Origin: Amycolatopsis sacchari
GTDB taxonomy: Bacteria; Actinomycetota; Actinomycetes; Mycobacteriales; Pseudonocardiaceae
Direction of reading: 5' to 3'
Length of the DNA: 64,000 nucleotides
Assembly (NCBI RefSeq): GCF_900114035.1
Contig: NZ_FORP01000028.1
Span: 20,756 to 84,755 of the forward strand
Below, one piece after another: positions 52,654 to 62,134 of the stretch. The notes under the pieces were generated by a model. That model made no database searches and was not told the DNA's origin. It saw only the letters and a program-made list of their open reading frames with translations. Position 1 is the stretch's first letter; each line of letters begins with the position of its first letter. Made by a program: the position numbers and the translations under genes.

Positions 52654-53949
52654 TCAGGCCAGCGCGGCGAGTGCCGTGTGGACCATGCAGCGGACGCCGA
52701 CGGCCAGCGCCCGCTCGTCCAGTTCGAACGTCGGGCGGTGCAGGTCACGCATCTCGCCCTCGCCGCTCCACACGCCGAGGCGGAAGAACGCGCCCGGGAT
52801 GTGCTGCAGGTACCAGGCGAAGTCCTCGCCACCGGACGACTGTTCGGTGCCCGTCAGCGCCTGCTCACCGAGCGCCGCCGTGACACCGGCCCGCAGCAGC
52901 GCGGTGCTGTCCTGGTCGCAGACCAGCGGCGGAACGCCCCGCCGGTAGTCCAGCTCGAAGCCGACACCGGTGGGCGCGAGCAGTGATTCGACCGACGACG
53001 CGACGAGCGGTTCGAGTGCCTTCCACACGTCGTATTCGGCCGTGCGCAGCGTGCCGCGCAGCGCGCCGTCCTGCGGCACGGCGTTGGCCGCCTGCCCGGC
53101 GTGCACCGCGCCCCACACCAGCACGGTGCCGGAGCGCGGGTCGACCCGGCGGGACAGCAGCGACGGCAGCGACGTGATGACCACGCCGAGCGCGTGCACG
53201 AGGTCGGCGGTCAGGTGCGGGCGCGAGGTGTGCCCGCCGGGCGAAGTCAGCCGCAGCTCGATGAGGTCCGCGGCCGAGGTCACCGCCCCGACCCGCGAGC
53301 CGACCTGGCCGACCTGCAGGCGCGGGTCGCAGTGCAGCCCGAAGATGCGGTCGACGCCCTCCAGCCCGCCGGCCTCGATCACGTCGAGCGCGCCGCCCGG
53401 CATGACCTCCTCCGCGTGCTGGAAGATCAGCCGCACCCGGCCGGGCAGCTCGGGCGCGGAGGCGAGCGCGAGCGCGGCGCCGAGCAGGATCGACGTGTGG
53501 GCGTCGTGCCCGCACGCGTGCGCCGCTCCCTCCACAGTGGACGCGTACGGCAACCCGGTCGCCTCGGTGAGCGGCAGCGCGTCGATGTCCGCCCGCAGTG
53601 CCACGCAGGCGGGGCCGCTGCCGACGTCGCAGAGCACGCCGGTGCCGCCGGGCAGCACCCGCGGCTCGAGCCCCGCCGACCGCAGGACCGCGCAGATGAG
53701 TTCCGTCGTCGCGTACTCGTGGCGGGAGAGTTCCGGGTTGGCGTGGATGTGGCGGCGCCACGCGACGACGTCCGCGCCACCTCGCTTCAGCCAGTCGTCC
53801 AGCCAGTACGGCCCTCTGCCCGCGCCGAGGTCGGTCACAGGTGCCATGCTGACGCCGTCCGCGGTGAGCAGCGCGTCAGATGCCCCGAAAGAGGCCGCGC
53901 GCGCGTCGCGGTCGCCGGGGATCTCCCGCCGTGAGTCCAGCACGGTCAC
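52654..53949 (-). CDS. M20-family amidohydrolase (AmiB1-like)
   Basis: A 431-residue zinc amidohydrolase of the peptidase M20D group. Metal-ligand motifs are A-C-G-H-D-A-H-T, H-A-E-E-V-M-P-G-G and the C-terminal S-G-G-E-D-F-A. The dimerisation domain has S-P-G-G-H-T-S-R-P-H. It hydrolyses N-acyl amino acids or small amides. GTG 53949 has GGAGG 6 nt upstream. Corresponds by position to amiA1/amiB1 (Rv3305c-Rv3306c). Confidence 0.9.
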   Translation of the reverse strand: MTVLDSRREIPGDRDARAASFGASDALLTADGVSMAPVTDLGAGRGPYWLDDWLKRGGADVVAWRRHIHANPELSRHEYATTELICAVLRSAGLEPRVLPGGTGVLCDVGSGPACVALRADIDALPLTEATGLPYASTVEGAAHACGHDAHTSILLGAALALASAPELPGRVRLIFQHAEEVMPGGALDVIEAGGLEGVDRIFGLHCDPRLQVGQVGSRVGAVTSAADLIELRLTSPGGHTSRPHLTADLVHALGVVITSLPSLLSRRVDPRSGTVLVWGAVHAGQAANAVPQDGALRGTLRTAEYDVWKALEPLVASSVESLLAPTGVGFELDYRRGVPPLVCDQDSTALLRAGVTAALGEQALTGTEQSSGGEDFAWYLQHIPGAFFRLGVWSGEGEMRDLHRPTFELDERALAVGVRCMVHTALAALA

Positions 53950-53989
53950 ACCGAACCTCCAAATGCAAAAAGCGTGTAACCCATTTGAC

Positions 53990-53999
53990 GCAATATTGC
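53990..53999. promoter_or_regulatory. AT-rich palindrome upstream of the amidohydrolase
   Basis: Perfect 10-bp palindrome GCAATATTGC in an AT-rich island 41 bp upstream of GTG 53949; possible operator. The rest of the gap 54000-54129 shows no gene. Confidence 0.4.
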
Positions 54000-54129
54000 A
54001 CGATGCAGGCGGCAACAAACCTATCCTGTCCGGGTGGCCGGGACGGCCGGTAGTGGATCTGCGTTGAACGGCAGCGGGAACTTCGGCCCGGCGGTACCCC
54101 CTGGTACCGGTTCACAGACCTTTCGCCTG

Positions 54130-54435
54130 CTAGGAGGACTTTTCCCGGCGCTTCTTCCGGATGCTGCGGCCCCACACCACGATCACCAGCAGGACGGCCG
54201 CGAGCACGCCGACGATGATTTTGTTCTTGGTCTTCTGCTGGTTGGCCCGCTCGTTCTGGGCCGGGTCGATGACCGGGCCGGGCGCGGGGGTCTGCGCGGC
54301 GAGCGGTCCCGCGGCGGCGGGCAACGGCACGACCGGTGCGGCGACCGCGGCGGGTGCGGCGACGACGGCCGGGGCGGTGAACGACAGCAGCAGCCCCAGC
54401 ATGAGCGCGGCGAGCCCGGCCCGCACCTTCGTCAT
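54130..54435 (-). CDS. small signal-peptide protein with C-terminal membrane anchor
   Basis: A 101-residue protein: an N-terminal signal peptide (about 1-30), an Ala/Pro/Val-rich extracellular stretch, a Gln/Asn/Lys segment, and a C-terminal helix (about 75-93) followed by a basic tail R-K-K-R-R-E-K. It is thus anchored by its end with a cytoplasmic basic tip. ATG 54435 is used; GTG 54444 is possible. No family recognised. Confidence 0.65.
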   Translation of the reverse strand: MTKVRAGLAALMLGLLLSFTAPAVVAAPAAVAAPVVPLPAAAGPLAAQTPAPGPVIDPAQNERANQQKTKNKIIVGVLAAVLLVIVVWGRSIRKKRREKSS

Positions 54436-54488
54436 CGTCCTCACCCTCTCCTCGACGAGCCCAGTGTGCCTGGAGAGGTACCCGCCTG

Positions 54489-55472
54489 TCACGCTCCGAA
54501 AGCGTCCAGGATGCGTTGTGCCGCGAGGGTCGCGGTGAGCTCGCCGTCGCGCACGGCCTGCTCGACCTCGGGCACGATCGCCTTGACGCCGGGGTGTTCG
54601 GCCAGACGCCCCAGCAACTGCTCACGCACCATCGACCAGGTCCAGTCGACCTGCTGCCGCTGCCGCCGGGCGGTCAGCTCGCCCGATTCCACCAGCTGCT
54701 CGCGGTGCCGCTCGATCTGCTGCCACACCGTGTCGAGGCCGACGTCGTTGAGGCCGCTGCACGTCAGCACGGGCGGGGTCCACGGCGCGTCGGGCCCGTA
54801 GATCATCCGCAGCGCGCCGGCGAGTTCGCGGGCCGCGCGCTTGGCGTCGCGCTCGTGGTCGCCGTCGGCCTTGTTGACGGCGATGACGTCGGCCAGCTCC
54901 AGGACGCCCTTCTTGATGCCCTGCAGCTGGTCACCGGTGCGGGCCAGCGTCAGGTACAGGAAGCAGTCGACCATGTTCGCGACGGTCACTTCGGACTGTC
55001 CCACCCCGACGGTCTCCACGAGCACGACGTCGTAGCCCGCCGCCTCCATCAGCACGATCGTCTCGCGGGTCGCGCGCGCGACGCCGCCGAGCGTGCCGGA
55101 GGTCGGCGACGGCCGGATGAACGCGGCCGGGTCGACCGCCAGCCGCGCCATGCGCGTCTTGTCGCCGAGGATGCTGCCGCCGGTGCGCGTGGACGACGGG
55201 TCGACCGCGAGCACGGCGACCCGGTGCCCGGCCGCGGTCAGGTCGATGCCCAGCTGGTCGATGAATGTCGACTTGCCGACTCCGGGGACACCCGTGATGC
55301 CGACCCGCCGCGCGCCACCCGAGTGCGGCAGCAGCTCCACCAGCAGCTCCTGCGCCTGCCTGCGGTGGTCGGCGCGCTGGGACTCGACGAGCGTGATGGC
55401 ACGGGACAGCGTGCCCCGGTCACCCGCGAGGACGCCCTTGGCGAGGGCGCCGACGTCGATCGCGCGCGCCAC
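54489..55472 (-). CDS. meaB: methylmalonyl-CoA mutase-associated GTPase
   Basis: A 327-residue G3E-family GTPase that gates B12 delivery to and protects methylmalonyl-CoA mutase. P-loop G-V-P-G-V-G-K-S-T, then D-P-S-S and V-E-T-V-G-V-G-Q-S, and N-K-A-D for guanine recognition. Starts at GTG 55472 immediately after the mutB stop, so the three mutase genes form an operon mutA-mutB-meaB. Confidence 0.96.
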   Translation of the reverse strand: MARAIDVGALAKGVLAGDRGTLSRAITLVESQRADHRRQAQELLVELLPHSGGARRVGITGVPGVGKSTFIDQLGIDLTAAGHRVAVLAVDPSSTRTGGSILGDKTRMARLAVDPAAFIRPSPTSGTLGGVARATRETIVLMEAAGYDVVLVETVGVGQSEVTVANMVDCFLYLTLARTGDQLQGIKKGVLELADVIAVNKADGDHERDAKRAARELAGALRMIYGPDAPWTPPVLTCSGLNDVGLDTVWQQIERHREQLVESGELTARRQRQQVDWTWSMVREQLLGRLAEHPGVKAIVPEVEQAVRDGELTATLAAQRILDAFGA

Positions 55473-57635
55473 TCAGTCCTGCTCCAGCTGGTCGAGCAGG
55501 TCGAGCGCCGCGTCGGCGATGACCGTGCCCGGCCCGAAGATCGCCGCCGCCCCGGCCGCCCGCAGCTCGTCGTAGTCCTGCGGCGGGATGACGCCGCCGA
55601 CGACGACCACCACGTCCTCGCGGCCGAGCTTCGCCAGCTCCTCGCGCAGCGCGGGCACGAGCGCGAGGTGCCCGGCGGCGAGCGAGGACACCCCGACGAT
55701 GTGCACGTCGGCCTCGACGGCCTGCCGCGCGACCTCGGCCGGGGTGGAGAACAGCGGGCCCACGTCGACGTCGAACCCGAGGTCGGCGAACGCGGTCGCG
55801 ATCACCTTCTGCCCGCGGTCGTGCCCGTCCTGCCCCATCTTCGCGACGAGGATGCGCGGCCGGCGCCCTTCGGCCTCGGCGAACTCCTCGACACGCGCGC
55901 GTACCTTGTCCACGTTCTCGGTCTTCCCGACCTCGTCCCGGTACACGCCGGAGATCGTACGGATCTGGCCCGAGTGCCGCCCCCACACCTTTTCCAGCGC
56001 CTCGGAGATTTCGCCGACGGTCGCCTTCGCCCGCGCCGCGTCCACGGCGAGTTCGAGCAGGTTGCCGTCGGACTCGGCGGCAGCGGTGAGCCTCCGCAGG
56101 GCGTCCTCGACGGCGGCCGGGTCGCGCTCCTCGCGCAGCCGCCGCAGCTTCTCCAGCTGCTGGGCACGTACGCCCGCGTTGTCCACCTTCAGCACGTCGA
56201 TCTGCTGGTCGTCGACCACGCGGTACTTGTTGACCCCGATCACCGGCTGCCGCCCGGAGTCGATCCGGGCCTGCGTGCGGGCCGCGGCCTCCTCGATGCG
56301 CAGCTTCGGGATACCCGCGTCGATCGCCCGCGCCATTCCGCCCGCCGACTCGACCTCGGTGATGTGGCCCCACGCCTTGCGCGCGAGGTCGTAGGTGAGC
56401 CGCTCGACGAACGCGCTGCCGCCCCACGGGTCGATGACGCGTGTCGTACCGGACTCCTGCTGCAGCAGCAACTGCGTGTTGCGGGCGATGCGCGCCGAGA
56501 AGTCGGTCGGCAGCGCCAGCGCCTCGTCGAGGGCGTTGGTGTGCAACGACTGCGTGTGTCCCTGCGTCGCGGCCATCGCCTCCACACACGTGCGCACGAC
56601 GTTGTTGAACACGTCCTGCGCCGTCAGCGACCAGCCCGACGTCTGGCAGTGCGTGCGGAGGGAAAGCGATTTCTCGTTCTCCGGCTCGAACTGCTTCACC
56701 AGCTTCGCCCACAGCAGCCGGGCGGCGCGCATCTTGGCGACTTCCATGAAGAAGTTCATGCCGATGGCCCAGAAGAACGACAGCCGGGGCGCGAAGGAGT
56801 CGATGTCCAGGCCGCCGTCCAGCCCCGCCCGGATGTACTCGACGCCGTCCGCGAGCGTGTACGCCAGCTCCAGGTCGGCGGTCGCCCCGGCCTCCTGCAT
56901 GTGGTAGCCGGAGATGGAGATCGAGTTGAACCGCGGCATCCGCCGCGAGGTGTAGGCGAAGATGTCGGAGATGATCCGCATCGACGGCTGCGGCGGGTAG
57001 ATGTAGGTGTTGCGGACCATGAACTCCTTGAGGATGTCGTTCTGGATGGTCCCCGCCAGCTGCTCCGGCGCGACACCCTGCTCCTCGGCGGCGACGATGT
57101 AGAGCGCCATCACCGGCAGCACCGCGCCGTTCATGGTCATCGACACGCTCATCCGGTCCAGCGGGATGCCGTCGAAGAGCTGCCGCATGTCGTAGATCGA
57201 GTCGATCGCCACGCCGGCCATGCCGACGTCGCCGGCCACCCGCGGGTGGTCGGAGTCGTAGCCGCGGTGCGTGGCCAGGTCGAAGGCGACGGAAAGCCCC
57301 TTCTGACCGGCCGCGAGGTTGCGCCGGTAGAAGGCGTTCGACTCCTCCGCCGTGGAGAACCCGGCGTACTGGCGGATCGTCCAGGGCTGGGTCGTGTACA
57401 TCGTCGGGTACGGACCGCGCAGGAACGGCGCGAGCCCGGGGTACGTGCCCAGGAAGTCCACATCGGACAGATCCTCGGCCGTGTACAGCGGTTTGACGCC
57501 GATGCCCTCCGGCGTCTCCCACGCCAGCGCGTCGGGGCCCTTGCCGGTGCTCGCCTGCAGCGCCTCGGCCCAGTCCCGCTTGCCGCCCGGGCCGGGGACA
57601 CCAAGTTCGACGTCGGAGAAGTCGGGGATGGCCAT
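55473..57635 (-). CDS. mutB: methylmalonyl-CoA mutase large subunit
   Basis: A 720-residue B12 enzyme interconverting methylmalonyl- and succinyl-CoA. The N-terminal substrate barrel (about 50-400, with R-G-P-Y-P-T-M-Y and [11 protein letters not shown]) is followed by the cobalamin domain (about 590-720) with the cobalt-ligating His in D-G-H-D-R-G. ATG 57635 overlaps the mutA stop by one base and has GGGAG upstream. Confidence 0.97.
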   Translation of the reverse strand: MAIPDFSDVELGVPGPGGKRDWAEALQASTGKGPDALAWETPEGIGVKPLYTAEDLSDVDFLGTYPGLAPFLRGPYPTMYTTQPWTIRQYAGFSTAEESNAFYRRNLAAGQKGLSVAFDLATHRGYDSDHPRVAGDVGMAGVAIDSIYDMRQLFDGIPLDRMSVSMTMNGAVLPVMALYIVAAEEQGVAPEQLAGTIQNDILKEFMVRNTYIYPPQPSMRIISDIFAYTSRRMPRFNSISISGYHMQEAGATADLELAYTLADGVEYIRAGLDGGLDIDSFAPRLSFFWAIGMNFFMEVAKMRAARLLWAKLVKQFEPENEKSLSLRTHCQTSGWSLTAQDVFNNVVRTCVEAMAATQGHTQSLHTNALDEALALPTDFSARIARNTQLLLQQESGTTRVIDPWGGSAFVERLTYDLARKAWGHITEVESAGGMARAIDAGIPKLRIEEAAARTQARIDSGRQPVIGVNKYRVVDDQQIDVLKVDNAGVRAQQLEKLRRLREERDPAAVEDALRRLTAAAESDGNLLELAVDAARAKATVGEISEALEKVWGRHSGQIRTISGVYRDEVGKTENVDKVRARVEEFAEAEGRRPRILVAKMGQDGHDRGQKVIATAFADLGFDVDVGPLFSTPAEVARQAVEADVHIVGVSSLAAGHLALVPALREELAKLGREDVVVVVGGVIPPQDYDELRAAGAAAIFGPGTVIADAALDLLDQLEQD

Positions 57636-59479
57636 CACTTCACTCCCAGCGTTTCGAGGGTGCTGGTCAGCACGGCGAGCGCGTCGCAGCCCGTGTACGC
57701 GAACCCCGTGATCCCACGGTAGGACTCGCTGGGCTTACCGGCCAGGAGAACGGCTATCGCCCCCGCCTCGCGCAGGCCCGCGGCGACGTCGTTGGCCTGC
57801 GCGGCGTACGACTTGTCGCTGCCGCACAGGCAAGCCACCGCCGCACCGCTCTCACGGAAAGCGGCGACCGGGTCGTCGACCGCGCCCGGGTTGACCGGCT
57901 CGATCCCGCCTGCCTGGAACAGGTTCGACGCGAACATGGCGCGCGCGGTGTGCGAGGCGAGCGGGCCGAGCGTGGCGAGGAAAACCTTGGGCCGCTCGCC
58001 GTGCTCCGCCAGGTGCGCGTCGGAGCGGTCCCGCAGCCGCTCGAACGGCTCGGCGTACCGGTGCTTCGGCAGGCCGCCGCCGGGCACGACGGCGGGCAGC
58101 GGCGCGCGTTCCACCGGCTGCTCGGCCAGGAACGGGAACTCACTGACGCCCGTGATCGGGTCCTTCCGCGTGGCCAGCCGCTTCGCGCGCTTCTCCCACG
58201 TCTCGGCGAGCCGGTCCCGCACGAAACCCGAGGCGAGCGCGGCCTCGATCCCGCCCTGGCGCTCGATCTCGGTGAACTCCCGCCACGCGGCGTTCGCCAG
58301 TGCGTCGGTGAGGTTTTCCACGTACCAGGAGCCGCCCGCCGGGTCGATGACCCCGGCCAGCTTCGACTCCTCCAGCAGGATCGACTGCGTGTTGCGGGCG
58401 ATGCGGCGGGAGAACGCGTCGGGCTGGCCGATCGCCGCGTCGAACGGCAACACGGTCACGGCGTCCGCACCGCCGACACCCGCGGCGAAGCACGCGACGG
58501 TGGTGCGCAGCATGTTCACCCACGGGTCACGCTGGGTGAGCATCGCGGTCGACGTCACGGCGTGCTGCTTCATCCCGTGCGCGGTCCCGCCGGACACCTC
58601 GGTGACGCGGGCCCACAGACGCCGGGCGGCCCGCAGTTTGGCGATGGTGAGGAACTGGTCGGCGGTCGCGGCGAAGCGGAACTCCAGCCGCGCGGCGGCG
58701 TCGTCCACGCTGAGCCCGGCATCGGTCAGCACCCGCAGGTACGCCACGCCCGCCGCGATGACCGCGCCGAGTTCCTGGGCGTCCGAACCGCCGGCCTCGT
58801 GGTACGGCAGCCCATCCGCGACGAGCGTGCGCAGCTTCGGGTGCTTCGCGGCGAGCCGCGCGGTCAGCTGGGCGGCGGGCGCGAGGTCGTGCGCCTCCCC
58901 GGTGCGGGCACGCAGGGTGACGGGATCGGCCCCGAGGGTGCCGACGACCTCACTGTCCGGGATCCCGGCGAACTCCGCCAGCAGCGCGTTCGCGGCCGTC
59001 TCGTACTCCTCCCCCGGTTCCAGGACGACCGGGGCGAGGTCCAGGTGCACGCCGTGCAGCGCCTCGCCCAGCGCGGCCGGCGCCAGCGAGTCGCCGCCGA
59101 CGCGCAGCCACAGCGACGTGGCGCCGTTCTCGAGGTCGGCGAGGACGGCCCGGTTCGCCGCGGCCGGATCGGCGTTGGCGTGCAGCACGCGCACGTCCCA
59201 GCCGGTACCTTCGGGTCGCGCGCCACGCACGAACGGCGGCAGCCCGGGGAACCCGGCGGGCGCGGCCCCATCGTCCGCCGTGTACAGCGGCTGGATCTCG
59301 ATGCCGTCGTAGGTCCGGGTGGTCAGCAGGCTCTCGGGAGGACCGTCGAACTCCTCGGGCAGCGCACCGCTCTTGCGCAGCACCCCGGCGACGAGCCGCT
59401 GCCACGCGGCGCGCTCCGGTGCGGGGAACTCGGCGGCCAGTGCCAGGTCATCGGGCTCCGTCGTCCCAGCCTGAGTCAT
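57635..59479 (-). CDS. mutA: methylmalonyl-CoA mutase small subunit
   Basis: A 614-residue partner of MutB with the same barrel and B12-like domain layout, but a degenerate C-terminal domain lacking the D-x-H-x-x-G cobalt motif, as expected for the non-catalytic subunit. ATG 59479 ([10 protein letters not shown]); the longer open frame upstream overlaps the divergent kinase promoter. No ribosome site; TACCAT stands 8 nt before the start. Confidence 0.94.
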   Translation of the reverse strand: MTQAGTTEPDDLALAAEFPAPERAAWQRLVAGVLRKSGALPEEFDGPPESLLTTRTYDGIEIQPLYTADDGAAPAGFPGLPPFVRGARPEGTGWDVRVLHANADPAAANRAVLADLENGATSLWLRVGGDSLAPAALGEALHGVHLDLAPVVLEPGEEYETAANALLAEFAGIPDSEVVGTLGADPVTLRARTGEAHDLAPAAQLTARLAAKHPKLRTLVADGLPYHEAGGSDAQELGAVIAAGVAYLRVLTDAGLSVDDAAARLEFRFAATADQFLTIAKLRAARRLWARVTEVSGGTAHGMKQHAVTSTAMLTQRDPWVNMLRTTVACFAAGVGGADAVTVLPFDAAIGQPDAFSRRIARNTQSILLEESKLAGVIDPAGGSWYVENLTDALANAAWREFTEIERQGGIEAALASGFVRDRLAETWEKRAKRLATRKDPITGVSEFPFLAEQPVERAPLPAVVPGGGLPKHRYAEPFERLRDRSDAHLAEHGERPKVFLATLGPLASHTARAMFASNLFQAGGIEPVNPGAVDDPVAAFRESGAAVACLCGSDKSYAAQANDVAAGLREAGAIAVLLAGKPSESYRGITGFAYTGCDALAVLTSTLETLGVK

Positions 59480-59552
59480 ACCTGTCGATGGTAGGGGCCG
59501 GGCATGCCGGGCAAGTGTGAGCCTGCTCGCGGTCATCAGCCAGAATGACCCC

Positions 59553-61310
59553 GTGGCCACCGACAGCGAGGAACCCCGCGTCGTCGCCGGACGCTACCGG
59601 CTGCGCGCGGTGCTGGGCTCGGGCTCGATGGGCACCGTCTGGTCGGCCTACGACGAGTTCCTCCAGCGCCCCGTCGCGGTCAAGGAGATCCGGCTGCCGC
59701 CCGGCGTGACCGCCGGGCAGGCCGACGAGCTGCGCGAACGCACCCTGCGCGAGGCACGCGCGATCGCCGTGCTGTCCCACCCGAACGTCATCGTGCTGCA
59801 CGACGTCGCCCGCCAGGACGGCGAGCCGTTCGTCGTGATGGAGCTGCTGCCCTCGCACAGCCTCGCCGACCTGATCCGCGAGCACGGCCCGCTGACGGTG
59901 GAACAGGCCGCCGCCGTCGGTGACGCCGTCGCCGCCGCGCTGGAGGCCGCGCACGCGGCGGGCATCACCCACCGCGACGTCAAACCGGGCAACGTCCTGG
60001 TCGCCGACGACGGCCGCATCAAGCTCACCGACTTCGGCATCGCCCGCAACGTCTCCGAAGCCACGATGACCCGCACGGGCATGACGCTGGGCTCCCCGGC
60101 GTACATCGCGCCCGAGGTCGCCTCCGGCAAGGCCGTCACGCCGGGCGCCGACCTGTGGGGGCTCGGCGCGACCCTGTTCAACGCGCTGGAGGGCCACCCG
60201 CCCTTCGACGCCGACGGCGACCCGCTGGAGACCATCGGCAAGGTCGTGCGAGGCGAGGTGCCGCGGCCGTCACCCGGGCCGATCGCGCCGGTGATCACCG
60301 CGTTGATGGCCAAGGAACCACAGGACCGGATGCCGCTGCACGAGGTCCGCCGCCGGCTGTACCCGATGATCACCAAGGCGCCCCGGGTGCTGTTCAGCCC
60401 GGAGATGTTCCAGAAGGCGGCGGGCACCAGGGCCGAGGCGACGGACACGCGGGAGATGAAGCCCGCGCCCAAACCCGGCGCTTCCGGGGAGGAGCCGGCC
60501 GAGGCGAGCCAGGAGCTGGCCGCGGACCCCGGTCCCCTGCCGTTCGAGCCCACCCCGAGCGCCGAGCCGGGACACGGGCCGGCCGAGCCCACCCCGACGC
60601 TGGCCTCCGATCCGGGGCCGCTGCCCTTCTCCTCGGGACCGTCACGGGCGCCCCGCCGCAGCACCACCGCGACGGCGGTCCTCGTGGCCGTGGCGATCCT
60701 GTTGTTCGTGGTCTCGGCCGCGGGCGGGTTCGTCGCGGCACGGGTGATCGGTGCCGAGCCGCTCGTCCCGCCCACCCGCGCCGGCACGTCCGCGACGCCC
60801 CAGCCGCCGCCGACCAAGTTCGAACGCCGCACCGGGGACGCGTCGAACACGCGGGGCCAGGAGGCGACGTTCTCCGTCGAGGTGCCCGCCGACTGGACGC
60901 GGTTCACGAACGCCGGGGTCGGCGACAACCTGCCACCGTCGACGCTCGTCGAGTGGGTCTCGCCGGACGGTACGCAGATGCTGGCGGTGGACCACATCGC
61001 CGGCTACTTCCCGAGCTACACGATCGACCAGTACGTCAACGCCCTGTCGACGAGCCGGGGTCCCGGCGACTTCAAGCCGGTGTCCCGCAGCGCGCTGCCG
61101 GGCAAGGACGGCGTCGCGATGACGTACCGCACGTTGGACCGGGGCAGCAGCGGGAGCTCGGGGCAGCTCAGCCGGACGACGTTCGTGCAGGTCTTCCGCC
61201 ACCAGTCGAGCCTGTGGGCGGTGAGCGTGACGGTGCCCACCGAGCAGGAGAACACCGCGCGCACCGAGCTGTACGAACGCATCGTGCCGACGTTCACCAT
61301 CACCGGCTGA
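59553..61310 (+). CDS. membrane serine/threonine protein kinase
   Basis: A 585-residue PknB-like kinase. The kinase domain (about 15-275) has G-S-G-S-M-G, V-K-E-I, H-R-D-V-K-P-G-N, D-F-G and G-S-P-A-Y-I-A-P-E. The linker contains two D-P-G-P-L-P-F repeats; a membrane helix lies near 372-395, then an extracellular beta-rich sensor of about 190 residues. GTG 59553 is preceded 6 nt by CAGAAT, indicating a leaderless start. Divergent from the mutAB-meaB operon; targets unknown. Confidence 0.92.
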   Translation: MATDSEEPRVVAGRYRLRAVLGSGSMGTVWSAYDEFLQRPVAVKEIRLPPGVTAGQADELRERTLREARAIAVLSHPNVIVLHDVARQDGEPFVVMELLPSHSLADLIREHGPLTVEQAAAVGDAVAAALEAAHAAGITHRDVKPGNVLVADDGRIKLTDFGIARNVSEATMTRTGMTLGSPAYIAPEVASGKAVTPGADLWGLGATLFNALEGHPPFDADGDPLETIGKVVRGEVPRPSPGPIAPVITALMAKEPQDRMPLHEVRRRLYPMITKAPRVLFSPEMFQKAAGTRAEATDTREMKPAPKPGASGEEPAEASQELAADPGPLPFEPTPSAEPGHGPAEPTPTLASDPGPLPFSSGPSRAPRRSTTATAVLVAVAILLFVVSAAGGFVAARVIGAEPLVPPTRAGTSATPQPPPTKFERRTGDASNTRGQEATFSVEVPADWTRFTNAGVGDNLPPSTLVEWVSPDGTQMLAVDHIAGYFPSYTIDQYVNALSTSRGPGDFKPVSRSALPGKDGVAMTYRTLDRGSSGSSGQLSRTTFVQVFRHQSSLWAVSVTVPTEQENTARTELYERIVPTFTITG

Positions 61311-61326
61311 GCCTTAAGCTCAGCGC

Positions 61327-62118
61327 ATGAGTGAACAGGACCTGGCCGGCGCGGCGGCGGCCACCATCGCCGAGCGCACGGGACACGCCAAGCACGACAT
61401 CGCGGTGGTCCTCGGTTCGGGCTGGCGCCCCGCGGCGGACGTCCTCGGCGCGGGCGACGCGGAGATCCCGCTCGCCGAGCTGCCGGGGTTCGAGCAGCCC
61501 GAGGCGATCGGGCACGGCGGCACGGTGCGGTCGGTGGACGTCGAGGGCAAGCGCACGCTCGTGCTGCTCGGGCGAACGCACCTCTACGAGGGCAAGGGTG
61601 TCGGCCGCGTCGTGCAGAACGTGCGGACTGCGGCGGCGGCCGGGGTGAAGACCGTGGTGCTGACCAACGCCGCGGGCGGGCTGCGCGAGGGCTTCCAGGT
61701 CGGGCAGCCGGTGCTGATCTCCGACCACCTCAACCTGACGGCGACCTCCCCGATCGTCGGCGCGAACTTCGTGGACCTCGTGGACCTGTACACGCCGCGG
61801 CTGCGCAAGCTGGCGCGGGAGATCGACCCCGAGCTGGAGGAGGGCGTGTACGCCGGCCTGCCGGGTCCGCACTTCGAAACCCCGGCGGAGATCCGGATGC
61901 TGCGCACGATGGGCGCGGACCTGGTCGGTATGTCGACGGTGCTGGAGGCGATCGCGGCGCGGGCGGCGGGGCTCGAGGTGTTCGGGCTGTCGCTGGTGAC
62001 GAACCTGGCGGCGGGCATCACCGGTGAGCCGCTGAGCCACGAGGAGGTCCTGGAGGCCGGGCGCGCGTCAGCTCATCGGATGGGCACCCTGCTGCGGGAA
62101 CTCGTGGCGCGGGCGTGA
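61327..62118 (+). CDS. deoD: purine-nucleoside phosphorylase
   Basis: A 263-residue trimeric-type (PNP/MTAP family) phosphorylase: V-V-L-G-S-G-W near the start, [23 protein letters not shown], and V-G-M-S-T-V-L-E. It cleaves purine nucleosides with phosphate. ATG 61327, 16 nt after the kinase. Neighbour of pmmB as in M. tuberculosis (deoD-pmmB). Confidence 0.95.
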   Translation: MSEQDLAGAAAATIAERTGHAKHDIAVVLGSGWRPAADVLGAGDAEIPLAELPGFEQPEAIGHGGTVRSVDVEGKRTLVLLGRTHLYEGKGVGRVVQNVRTAAAAGVKTVVLTNAAGGLREGFQVGQPVLISDHLNLTATSPIVGANFVDLVDLYTPRLRKLAREIDPELEEGVYAGLPGPHFETPAEIRMLRTMGADLVGMSTVLEAIAARAAGLEVFGLSLVTNLAAGITGEPLSHEEVLEAGRASAHRMGTLLRELVARA

Positions 62119-62134
62119 AACGTAGGCTTAGCCG

